Part shown: positions 55,475-64,000 of the stretch, piece by piece
How the letters are laid out: every line of letters starts with the position of its first letter
Numbering within the stretch: the first letter of the stretch is position 1
Source of the DNA: Gamarada debralockiae
Lineage: Eukaryota; Ascomycota; Leotiomycetes; Helotiales; Hyphodiscaceae
Direction of reading: 5' to 3'
Assembly (NCBI GenBank): GCA_002803225.1
Contig: NXFV01001887.1
Span: forward strand, 1-64,000
DNA length: 64,000 nucleotides
The notes under the pieces: model-generated
Told to the model about the DNA's origin: nothing
What the model saw: the letters and a program-made list of their open reading frames with translations, nothing else
The model's database searches: none
Program-made: the position numbers and the translations under genes

Positions 55475-57497
55475 TCACATAGCGTCCAAGTCCTTCCCCT
55501 TCTCTTTCTTCTCATCCCTAAAAGCTTGCTTCGCATTATTCCCCCGATCCATACTCTCATTCCTCACCAACGCACTAGCAATCAATCCCGCGCCCGCAAT
55601 CCCGTAGTTACATACCAAACAGCTCTCAAAGCATCGGCATATATATAATGATAAGCAACTTGCACCGCATCAGGAAACTTCCTAATAGCATCATACGCGC
55701 CCGCCGCTTGAGCACCCGTAACAATAAGCTCATGCGTAATCTTGTTAGCTGCTACAGCTTGGTTGAGATACCGATAGAATTGATTCTGGAACACAGTACC
55801 ACCAATAGCGACGCCAAATGCTTGGCCGACGCTGCGGAAGAATGTCACGGTTGAGGTCGCGATGCTGAGATCATCGTCGATGGTGGTGGATTGCACCGTG
55901 AAGATGGGCAGTTGGAAGAGAAAGCCTCCACCGATGGCGGGAATGACTCGGAGGCCATACAAGATGCCTGCGTTGGAGTCTGGCTTCATGAGAGCGTTGA
56001 GACCGGTTCCGCTGACCATGAGAAACCATGCTACCCAGGTCATTTTCTGGAAGCGAAGGGTTTTCGCGACCCAGATCCCGCAGAAGGCGGCGGAGAGGGC
56101 GACGGGAGCACTAACATTAAACCATTAGAATGTTTTGGATGGGGAAGTACATCAACCTGCCTGCCCGGAAGTGTTTCTGCTGAAGATTTGAAAAGTGCAT
56201 CGCTACGTACCCCGAGGAACTGTGGACTGTCAGTACTCTAACCTTATTCTGATGTGAAAGGGGCTAAACGAACAAAGATAATCATGTAGTATGCGAAAGC
56301 CCACAGCACAAGGCCATGTATAAATGCACCAAAGAATCCCGCATTCGCGGTACGGTTAGGGAATATCCGAATTGGAACCATTGGTTCTTTTGCGACTCTC
56401 CACTCAACCACCACGAATATACCAAGCCCGGCGAAACCGATGGTCAATGGAGCGAGGACGCTTGTGGAATTCCATGGGTCGGGATGTGCCGCCTGTAGTG
56501 AGACCGTAGAGTAGTAAGGTGATGGATGTGACAAAGACGGACATTCCGACGTAATCGATTCGAGCCATCTTCGATCGAAGGGAGGATATTTCTTGGTGGA
56601 CATGTAGAGCGTAAATCAAACCCGCGACACCAACGACGCATACTGGGATATTTATCCAGAACACCCACCGCCAGGACGTGAACTCTCCAATGGCACCACC
56701 GACGGGAACCTAGACAGCCAAAAATCAGTCAAGATGCATACGACAAATTGGTGGAGGCACCTGATAAAATGCTCACCCCAATATTTGTGCCGAGCGCTCA
56801 TGCGAAAGCTCCCATGGCTAGGAACTTTGGGCGTTCCCGAAGTGTAGTGATATCGCTGATAATAACTGTGGCCAGCGTAAGGCACCCTCCTCCGCCCAAG
56901 CCTTGAACCACCCGGGCTGCAACCAGCCAGTTCATGTTCTGCGCGCATCCGCAAAGAATGCTACCAAAAAAGAAGAGACAAGTCGCGAATATCATGACCC
57001 ACTTCGTCCACTACAAAGAGCTTAGTATTGGGTTATTGAGGAAGGACGGGTGGGGCTGACAAGATGTCGGAAATGGTCCCATAAATTGGTACCGTCACCT
57101 GGTGTTCGTCAGTTCTCTGACCTAGTGGCAGCGCTCTGGATGGAAGCAATCACTTACTGTTTGCGCCAGAAGGTAGGATGTCCCCACCCAAAAAGCTTCC
57201 AAGCTAGTCCCTTTCAGAGAAACAGCGATAGCAGGGCAGAGTTGCTGCAACGATCACCGAGTCCATAGCCACTACTACCGAGATCAAGCAGAGCATGAAG
57301 ACAGTAACTTTGAACTTGAAAGGCTTCTTCGGTGTCGCGACTGGATTATCTTGTTGCTCTTCGTTTTTGACATCTTGTGTGATGGATGGTTCCTCCTTCT
57401 CTTGCATGGCAATAGAAGTCGATGGCATCTCGGATTCGGTGGTATCCATCGTAGGAACAGATTTCATAATACGGTTTCTTTTCGGAGTAACTTGCAA
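55475..57497 (-). pseudogene. DHA2-type MFS drug transporter pseudogene
   Basis: The minus strand contains a 14-helix drug:H+ antiporter in order. A charged N-terminus (MKSVPTMDTTESEMPSTSIA) is followed by VTVFMLCLISVVVAMDSVIV, then NWLVAARVVQGLGGGGCLTL, VPVGGAIGEFTSWRWVFWIN and VFQNQFYRYLNQAVAANKIT, ending with ALVRNESMD and a Lys-rich tail at 55475. There are three frameshifts: near 57240 (an extra C in CTGCCCTGC), near 56480 (TGGTS into HPDPWNST) and near 55600 (VTTG into IAGAGLIA). A TGA at 56798-56800 (GAFA*ALGTNIG) sits where tryptophan is usual. Related live pumps export toxic compounds and antifungals. This copy is dead. Confidence 0.88.
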
Positions 57498-57880
57498 AGA
57501 TCAAAGTCGAGACATATAGAGTGGATATAGAAGGAAAAAACCAGAGCCGCCACCATGATTGGTGATGGAAAATATTCCGATGAATCATCTTGATACCCTA
57601 TCTTGGTGTTCATGGCATTGGATTGTCCCAGCGCCGACTAGATTTTGTCCAGATTGTCCGCTTCAGCCTCATTGAAAGGACAGACGCCTCATTGACATTT
57701 TCGGATTCGTGAGTAATCAGCCCAGAAAGTGGGAGGCTTCAAGCGAGTGCGGAAAACTGGGGGTAATCTCGGGCGCTTTGACTGTTTTGGGTTATCACTA
57801 ATCAAGAAATGGGTACAAGAATTCTCCGTATTGCTTCGTTTCAGAAGATAGTCGTTCAAAACGCAAAGGAAAAAAAACTA

Positions 57881-58077
57881 ATTGGCATACAAGATATCAA
57901 CCGATCAGTCCCTGGGGGTGATGAAAACAGATTCCTTGGATGGCTAGCTGTTAGCAGTACCTTGGACTTTGATTGCTGATCTTGAGTGAGTGATTTAGAA
58001 TTGTCTTGATCCAGGGGCTTTGCTGACGCTTCAAATCGCTGAAACCAGAATGAAGGATTGATATCTTGTATCCCAAT
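57881..58077. repeat. MITE-like inverted repeat element
   Basis: ATTGGCATACAAGATATCAA at 57881-57900 is mirrored by TTGATATCTTGTATCCCAAT at 58058-58077; the two inverted arms match in 19 of 20 bases. They enclose about 160 bases without coding. This layout is that of a small non-autonomous inverted-repeat element. A third, single copy of the motif lies at 58285-58307. No clear target duplication was found. Confidence 0.5.
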
Positions 58078-58284
58078 TGAATATGGTATCCTCAACTTAC
58101 TGAATTTATTCACGGGTCGGGAATATGGTGACATCAACGCACTCGCCAGCTTAGCAACTTTGCAACAGTCGGGATATTTTGGGCCAAGACAGCCAACGAA
58201 GGTGGGGTCGTTACATCCGTATGGAGGTAGACCCCTGGAGACGACTCAAAAAGGTAGCTACCCAGATCGTTGAGATGGGAAGAA

Positions 58285-58307
58285 CGATTAATATCTTGTA
58301 TTCCAAC
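58285..58307. repeat. Third copy of the ATACAAGATAT motif
   Basis: CGATTAATATCTTGTATTCC and the following AAC match the right arm of the 57881-58077 repeat with two differences in the core. It may be a fragment of a second element. Confidence 0.5.
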
Positions 58308-58411
58308 AAATGCCATACAAGGGGGGGAACGTACCAAAACATGGCCGACTCCGAAGTAGCTTCCTGGTCAATAATCACTTTCTCGCCATTCTTCTTGACA
58401 ATAACGTGTAT

Positions 58412-59215
58412 TCAATTCTCTGTTATAGGTTGCTCCTTCATGAGCTTTTGCATCAAGCACTTCAGCGTCCCATCCGGATTCATCAACTGAGCTTCAGGAC
58501 TGACGAAATCATCCGCACACTCCCTCATGCATCCAAAGAAAGAATATTCATAAACCCATTGACACTGATCACACCAATTTGCCACTTGAGCAGTAAACGC
58601 AAACACCTCTTTCTTGTTCCTCGAGATAGAAGCGATCTCTGAGATAACAACTGGGTATTCTGGAAATTTGTTGTGCCTGTTTCTAGTCAATACAGTATCC
58701 GGCGTCCCCAGTGTGAGTACTTGCATCTTCTCGATATACTGAATAGCAGCTGTACCATCAGGACCATAATAATGAACTCCCAAATAATCCGGAGGCTCCC
58801 CCATATCTGTCACTCTCTTCATGAAATCATCAAGCCACGCCTCTCCGCCGGGATCAGACGCACACCCAGGGCTAATAATTTTCTTCCCCTTCTCCTTCCT
58901 CAGCGGCACCATCTTTTCCTTCCACATCTCAGCAGCCTTTTCAGGAGAAATACCAGCTCGTTCCGGCTCGTTGAAATAGTGCAAGATAGCATGATCATTG
59001 TTGGAAATCATTCCCCATTCGTTCGGGTCAGTCAGTTGTTCCATACCCCGAACCGTGGGTCGGAAGGGAAGTCGATTCTTGAGCTCTGGTGGAACCCAGG
59101 CGTTCCAATTTGAGCATGAGGAGAGGGGGCCGTCGAAGTTGATTCTTTCCATTGCTTCTGGGACGTGAGCAGTGTTGGTCCAGTCCCAAAGAAGACAGCG
59201 CTTTTTGATGACCAT
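58412..59215 (-). CDS. GH128-type glycoside hydrolase (Asl1-like)
   Basis: Two exons, 59215..58725 and 58676..58412, encode 251 aa. The start MVIKKRCLLWDWTNT fits the family; an in-frame ATG at 59254 would add 13 residues. The catalytic acid Glu is in ILHYFNEPERAGIS and the nucleophile Glu in VVISEIAS, with LGVHYYGPDG between, the order in GH128 beta-1,3-glucanases and fission-yeast Asl1. The 48-base intron has a GC donor (AT|GCAAGT) and joins YIEKM to HNKFPEYPV. Because it is 48 bases and has no stop, the retained form would also be in frame with 16 extra residues. No signal peptide is seen, unusual for a wall glucanase. The C-terminal part has several Cys (CDQC, GCMREC). Confidence 0.88.
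   Translation of the reverse strand: MVIKKRCLLWDWTNTAHVPEAMERINFDGPLSSCSNWNAWVPPELKNRLPFRPTVRGMEQLTDPNEWGMISNNDHAILHYFNEPERAGISPEKAAEMWKEKMVPLRKEKGKKIISPGCASDPGGEAWLDDFMKRVTDMGEPPDYLGVHYYGPDGTAAIQYIEKMQVLTLGTPDTVLTRNRHNKFPEYPVVISEIASISRNKKEVFAFTAQVANWCDQCQWVYEYSFFGCMRECADDFVSPEAQLMNPDGTLKCLMQKLMKEQPITEN
58677..58724 (-). other. GC-AG intron in the GH128 gene
   Basis: 48-base intron with donor GCAAGT, branch-like TTGAC and acceptor ACAG. Retention keeps the frame open, so alternative splicing could give two isoforms. Confidence 0.7.
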
Positions 59216-59591
59216 GATGAATAGAATACTTGATTGCTGTGAGAAATTTGACAAATATTTTGATGGCCAAAGTGGCTCTGGTGATCAAATCAACACCCGT
59301 TCCGTATGCCGATGATGCTCGAATGCTTGTAAGAGTCTTACTGGAATGAATGCTTTGCAGGAGTGTGATTTGGGAAGAGGGAGTACCATAGAAATATGTG
59401 AGTATTGTAAGAATCAATTTATCACTTACCCTGTAAGTCGCAGTGAATGAAATACCTGTTTTGTCGTAGTTGATAAAGAGTCGTTCGTTCGGCTTCTTCA
59501 CGCTTCACGCCAAGTGACGTTGATTCGTGCGCACTTCTCGGCTCTGACGCGTTGACAAAGCCCACGAACTTCAACTTTTTCTTCACCAACT
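59216..59591. promoter_or_regulatory. Divergent promoter region
   Basis: About 375 bases between the GH128 gene (-) and the DUF3716-type gene (+). No specific motif identified. Confidence 0.4.
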
Positions 59592-61121
59592 ATGGCCACC
59601 GACACCGACGACCGCGACTTCATCGTCGTTCACGATGGTTTACCGAGAATAGGTCCAGATGGAGAGAATCTGACTGCCACTCCTGCAACATCTTCGAAAA
59701 GCCCAGCCAAAAGCCCATCTGCTGAGCGCACTCGACGACCTGCTCACCCATCGTCGCAACGGAGAAGTGATGGAGGCTTTAATGATACATTAGACCCGTT
59801 GCGCGCTCTTCCAGAGATACGCCCCATACCGTGGTATGCAGGAAAGGAGCTTCCCATAGACAAGTCGATAGAGAGTACGCGAGTACAGACTCGAGGAGCG
59901 TGTCTGCTGGCATCCAGAGGCCAAGTACAAAACCCGCCCTGCAATCATTGCCAGTCGGGAGTTGGCAGGTTTTCCCTATGCATTGCTTTGGATGATTGGT
60001 TTCATGGTGCATGCGCGACTTGCCAATTGGCTACGAGAGGCAATTTGTGTAGTCTAAGGACGAGCAAGGACGTTGGTATGTGATAGCGGATCTTGGGGAT
60101 GTGTCTCTGCTGACTTGCAATAGTTGTCAAATCTGAGAGCAAGCAACAGGGATCTCCATCCGCCGAGATGTCCGCCGCCGGCAAAGCTCCCAAACGCAAA
60201 CAATCCGAATCCTCAAGCACTCCTACCTCCCGATTGCGAAAGGCGCCCGAAAACCAGTCGCAAAGTGAGCCACGACAATCATCGCCAGCGACTTCTCAAC
60301 CCACACGACCGATTACAAGTCGCCCATCCACACAAGATGCAACGCGCCCCGCAGACGAATATATTTCACAGTTTGGTCAATCCTCGCAGGGTCTGAAAAG
60401 AAAGCGGGAGTCTCTCCAGGGAACTTCTGTTTATAGACCATATGTCTCTCCTTATGCGCCTCTTGATCCACCTAACCGACTTGCCTCTAGTCTACCAAAT
60501 ACCCCAATCGTCCCCTCCACACCGAACATTATCATTCCAGCGAATATAGCTCGTGACCAATCCGCATACAACAACTACATCCGAGAGAGAGAGAATCAGC
60601 AGAATGGCACAGCGCCACAACGGCAATTCAAGGCAGTGAATGTACCCAGTCCGGCGGTAAACGGCAACGGATACAGAAACTCCCCCGCAATCATTGAAGC
60701 TGGCCGAAACATCAATCCCAGCAGAGGAAGGGATAGGGATCAAACAGAATCAATGTCTCCAAGCGCACAACTCCTTAACCAACCTCTGCAATCGCCCTCA
60801 CCAGAGACTCCGGTTGACCGAACAAGCTCGCGCCCAGAGCCGACTCGTATGACCACCCGAAATTCTCAGAAGAAAGCCGCCACCAATGGTTCTGCTACAC
60901 AGCGAAATTCTTCACGAGCCCCCGATCCTCCCGACACTCCTCTCATCGACACTCTTCCTCGACGAAAACAAAAGCAGATATATGGAATAATTGGTGGTCT
61001 TCAAAGTGGGATTAGAAGTTGCCAGCAACAAGCTGAAAGCATGCAGAAACAACTGGATCTTCTTCAAGCTGCTTTGGGAATCGACCTGGAGGACGATAAG
61101 GATGTTTCTATGGCCGGGTGA
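59592..61121 (+). CDS. DUF3716-type Cys-rich protein, possible chromatin or transcription regulator
   Basis: Two exons, 59592..60075 and 60124..61121, with a 48-base intron, encode 493 aa. The block at about residues 105-150 has NPPCNHCQSGVGRFSLCIAL and GACATCQLATRGNLCSL. This is the CX2C..CX2C..C spacing of the fungal DUF3716 domain, which may bind zinc. The rest is low-complexity and rich in Ser, Pro, Gln and Asn, with KRK-type basic clusters (SQGLKRKRES) that could be nuclear signals. A predicted coiled coil lies near the C-terminus (SCQQQAESMQKQLDLLQAAL), before an acidic tail. Function is unknown; a nuclear role is inferred from the composition. Confidence 0.8.
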
Positions 61122-62386
61122 AGGACTCGTTAATGTTGATATGTTGGGCTACTGTTTATAATTGGGAGCGCGGTGCATTTCAAGCGGAGCTGGGGAAATG
61201 GATGGATTGTCTCGCGGGCACGCACGGCTGGAGGATATGGCGCATTCAGAGTAAACGTTGGTTGGTGAATGGATTTGTAAACTGCTCATGTATGATACTT
61301 GTTCGTTTTCCACAGAATACAAGCTTAATTTGCCCAGCCCGGACTCGCCAACGAGATCCAACGCATGCTCGATGTGTTCGGATAGAGCGAACAGTGATTG
61401 ACAAGGCTGGGCGGCGGATGAGGAGGTCCATCGCAGGCAGACCGGAAACGAACCTTTCTTTGGAACTTTGCGGCGCAGCCTGGTCGCACGAACGGATACT
61501 CCGTACGCAACGGGCGCATCCATTTGGCAAGCACTTCAATTGCCGGTACTTTGGATCAAGCATGCTGCACTAAATTAACACCCCACGGCCCCTTCTATCT
61601 GCATCCAAATCTTGAAAGGCTGAATGTTCTTCGTTCTCCCCTGGTCCTCTGAACCACGCAATACACACCCCTCTTCATGATCCCACGGGAGTTCTGCCAG
61701 ATGGAGATATCACCGGCGCCGGCAAGCCCAATGATAAGTACTGTACAATCACGTAGCATGTCCTTCAGGGATATTTCCAGAACCGAGACGCCCGGATGGT
61801 CCAATGTGGGATCTGATTGGCTAGCCTTACCGCAAAACAGAATAAATTCGGATGCAGCGGTAAGACCTGCAAGGGGCGGAAAACACGCGATAGGAGTCTT
61901 CAGCTGAGCGACATGGATCAGCATCAGTGAGCTTGAATGGTCGCAACAGAGATACAAAACTTTCTATCGAACGATTTCAACGGCAAGGAAGGTTGAGGTG
62001 CATGCGGCGTGGAGGAAGGAATCCTCGCTGAGCCAATGAGGAGTGTGTTTTAGACCAACAGACAAGCGAGGCTGAGGGAGCCAGGAGGAACGATGAATCT
62101 GGTGCTGAGGTCAGAAGCTGAGGATACCACCCCACCATCACGGAGACATTTACCAGCCGCATCTTACCCATGACGACTCAAGTGTGCCCTGCCTGGTGTC
62201 TTGAATGGAGCCCCGCCCGCCCCCGGTCAATCGCTCAATTTCAAACAGCTCAGCAGCTGTTGGTATAAGTGACCACTCTCTCGTCTTGACATCTCTCTAT
62301 TACCTGCTCAAATCTTCTCCGCCATCCAGAACCGCAAATCCTTTACGTACTTTCCAGCCTTGCATCCATCTCACGGCTTCAACACC
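61122..62386. other. Intergenic, no supported gene
   Basis: About 1.25 kb. Minus-strand frames at 61149-61563 and 61595-61957 lack recognisable domains. It probably holds the 3' end of the DUF3716-type gene and the promoter of the secreted-protein gene. An in-frame ATG at 62360 precedes the chosen start. Confidence 0.45.
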
Positions 62387-63767
62387 ATGCTCTTCGCGGA
62401 TTACATTCCCGCTGTTTTGGGGGCAGCCTCATCCTTCGCACAAGGCGTGCTTCGCAGTGACGCGCAAACAAAGCCAGTGGACTATTATGCACGAAATCTC
62501 AAGACTGTGTCCGAGATCTACAACTTGACCGTGTGGCCCAGTAAGTCCTTCATCTCTCACCTCCTAATCTCCTCTCACTCAAACTAACAACTCCCCAGAC
62601 AACCTCCCAATAATAACGCAAGGTTCCTCCGCCGTTCCCCCAGGTCTTTTCGCCCAAAACGCAACTGGCCGCGTCTCACCCTTAGGCAATTTCACTGGTT
62701 TCCAAGAAAGCATCGAATATTTCTTCGCACTGGCGCTCGTTCCGTCTCCACCTTCGTATTCGGTGTTCAGCAAGGCGACGGTCGTGGAGTTCAGTAGTGG
62801 GTGTCCGGAAGTGGCGGCTAGTGTTGCTTGGCTGGAGACTAGAGTCGATAATGCGAATTTGACTAATAATGGACAATATATCAGCACGCTGAAGCAGGTA
62901 TGTACCTCGCTCCCTTTCCGTCTCCACACCAATTTTGGGGTGACCGGCGGGGGAAGTGTTAGATGGGAAGGGAACAAAGACTGATTGAATTCAGGTTGCA
63001 TTCTGGCGCTTCGACGACACCGGCGCAGTCACATCCTACGATGCCTATATCCCGAATCTCGCGGACTGGGACTTCCTCGCTGAAGGCCAGCAGAACATCA
63101 CGAATCCTTATGTGCAGGCTGCTACTATCCAAAGACTGTGCCCCATTATCCAGCAGCGATGTGTGGGTGCTAATCAGCAATACACTGAGTACGTCACTCC
63201 AAATACCATCGGTCATGTTGAATGATGTATTAATCACATGAAACAGCGTCGCCCAGTGCGCCTCCACCCTTTCTGGCAAAGCTTTTGGAAACTATGATGA
63301 GGTTTGGGCGGACAATGTTGTCTGCAGGACTGTCCATGTCATTCTCGCGCTCGTGGATCCTGATGTAAGATTCTCTTCCTCCTGGTTCCATCGATAGCGA
63401 AAAAGTGTTGACATGGAAATAGGTCCATTGTCCACATGTTGGCCCAACAGGTGGCATGAAGTGCGTGGATGAGCCATACAACGATGGGTATTTCGACGAT
63501 GCGGAATTGTTTGGCATGCCACTTGGAACGACCTTCATTTGTCCTGATAAGAAAGATTGCCATAAAGGATGGTGAGTGTCAGAAATTCAAAGGGGACGAC
63601 AACGTGTATGATACATGAGAGTCCATGGGAGGTTTGGGTAATGAAGTAACGGATATGAGAGGAAGACAGTGTCGGAGAAGCTGATGTATACTCCTTGGGG
63701 CTTTCCTAAAAATTTAATCTGTATTCTTCGTAGCCAGCTTGGACATGAATGCTGTGTTCCTGAATAA
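62387..63767 (+). CDS. Cys-rich secreted protein, unknown family
   Basis: Six exons, 62387..62540, 62599..62897, 62995..63188, 63247..63364, 63423..63571 and 63734..63767, encode 315 aa. The start at 62387 begins a hydrophobic signal-peptide-like segment (MLFADYIPAVLGAASSFAQG). The mature part has several N-glycosylation sites (NLT, NAT, NFT, NIT) and 12 cysteines concentrated in the C-terminal half. It ends with DCHKGCQLGHECCVPE, read from a 34-nt last exon. Five introns have GT..AG borders; the last is 162 bases. Motifs such as VEFSSGCPEVAASVAWLETR and HCPHVGPTGGMKC look conserved-family-like, but I do not recognise a function. The even number of cysteines fits disulfide pairing in the secretory pathway. 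Confidence 0.75.
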
Positions 63768-64000
63768 GAACTTGACTGGAAGTTCAGTATCCAATTCGTT
63801 TCCTTTGAGCAGATTTTGGCATCAGAACTCAAGCGAAGTTGAACGATGGCCTCTTGAAAGTTGAGACGGCAACACCATATTTTATTGCTCCTGCAAATAG
63901 AGATGATCATAAATAGCTCGAGGCTGAGACCCCTCGCCTCGTCTCACTGGTGCCTTGATACGAATCGGCAAGTCAAGCCACCCTGATGCCAGTGCGATGA
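63768..64000. other. 3' flank to the window end
   Basis: About 230 bases after the secreted-protein gene. Nothing recognised; a neighbouring gene may begin beyond the window. Confidence 0.4.

Larger units (their letters stand above)
57498..58411. other. Intergenic with a MITE-like inverted repeat
   Basis: About 900 bases between two minus-strand genes. The only structured feature is the three-copy motif and inverted repeat at 57881-58307, annotated separately. No gene supported. Confidence 0.5.

Noticed and set aside
1..64000. CRISPR array, bacterial operon or phage-defence system
   Set aside because: The window is clearly fungal nuclear DNA: spliced genes, no regular spacer-repeat array, no bacterial ribosome-binding sites.

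Overview
The window is eukaryotic and reads as a filamentous ascomycete (Pezizomycotina). Genes are split by short introns of about 45 to 115 bases with GT..AG (twice GC..AG) borders and CTNAC-type branch points. The set includes typical filamentous-fungal families: HET-domain proteins, a hybrid histidine kinase, a GH76 GPI-anchored mannosidase, a GH128 enzyme, PTR2, NmrA-like proteins and Zn2Cys6 factors. A Leotiomycete-type genome is my guess, but the class cannot be proven from this sequence. Exon borders were worked out by hand from splice sites, reading frame and family conservation; in every multi-exon gene called intact the spliced length is a multiple of three.

Layout. 1.7-15.8 kb is a conserved housekeeping block: BCS1-like AAA ATPase (-), Tlg1/syntaxin-6 SNARE (+), PP2A B56 subunit (-), TFIIIC Tfc1-like subunit (+) and a Dfg5/Dcw1-like GH76 cell-wall enzyme (-). 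16.3-18.8 kb holds three broken relics: a polyketide-synthase ACP, a ubiquitin-like-domain protein and a HET protein. 18.8-27.2 kb is again intact: SGNH hydrolase (-), a shortened PDI-like ER protein with two 8-nt microexons (-), a 2OG-Fe(II) prolyl-4-hydroxylase-like protein (+), a type II membrane glycosyltransferase-like protein (-) and a METTL25-like methyltransferase (-).

28-33 kb is a decay zone: a Zn2Cys6 factor relic, a broken NmrA gene and an AT-rich dead transposon with a helix-turn-helix remnant. 33.1-38.7 kb carries an intact PTR2 peptide transporter (-) and an NmrA-like gene (-). 40.2-57.5 kb is a second, larger decay zone with a dead retrotransposon gag, a membrane-anchored HET pseudogene, a membrane glycoprotein pseudogene, a GPI-type secreted protein pseudogene and an MFS transporter pseudogene. 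Two apparently intact genes sit inside it, a hybrid histidine kinase (+) and an FAD monooxygenase (-), with adjacent 3' ends. 57.9-64 kb holds a MITE-like inverted repeat, a GH128-like enzyme (-), a DUF3716-type Cys-rich regulator-like protein (+) and a Cys-rich secreted protein (+).

There is no single operon-like pathway. The main biology is alternation of conserved genes with islands of dead accessory genes, many broken by TAG/TGA/TAA codons that fit C-to-T (RIP-like) mutation. The most unusual intact gene is the PDI-like protein at 20.5-22.0 kb: its CGHC active site has become YEPC, it lacks the second catalytic domain, it keeps a C-terminal HDEL, and its degenerate active site is assembled from microexons.
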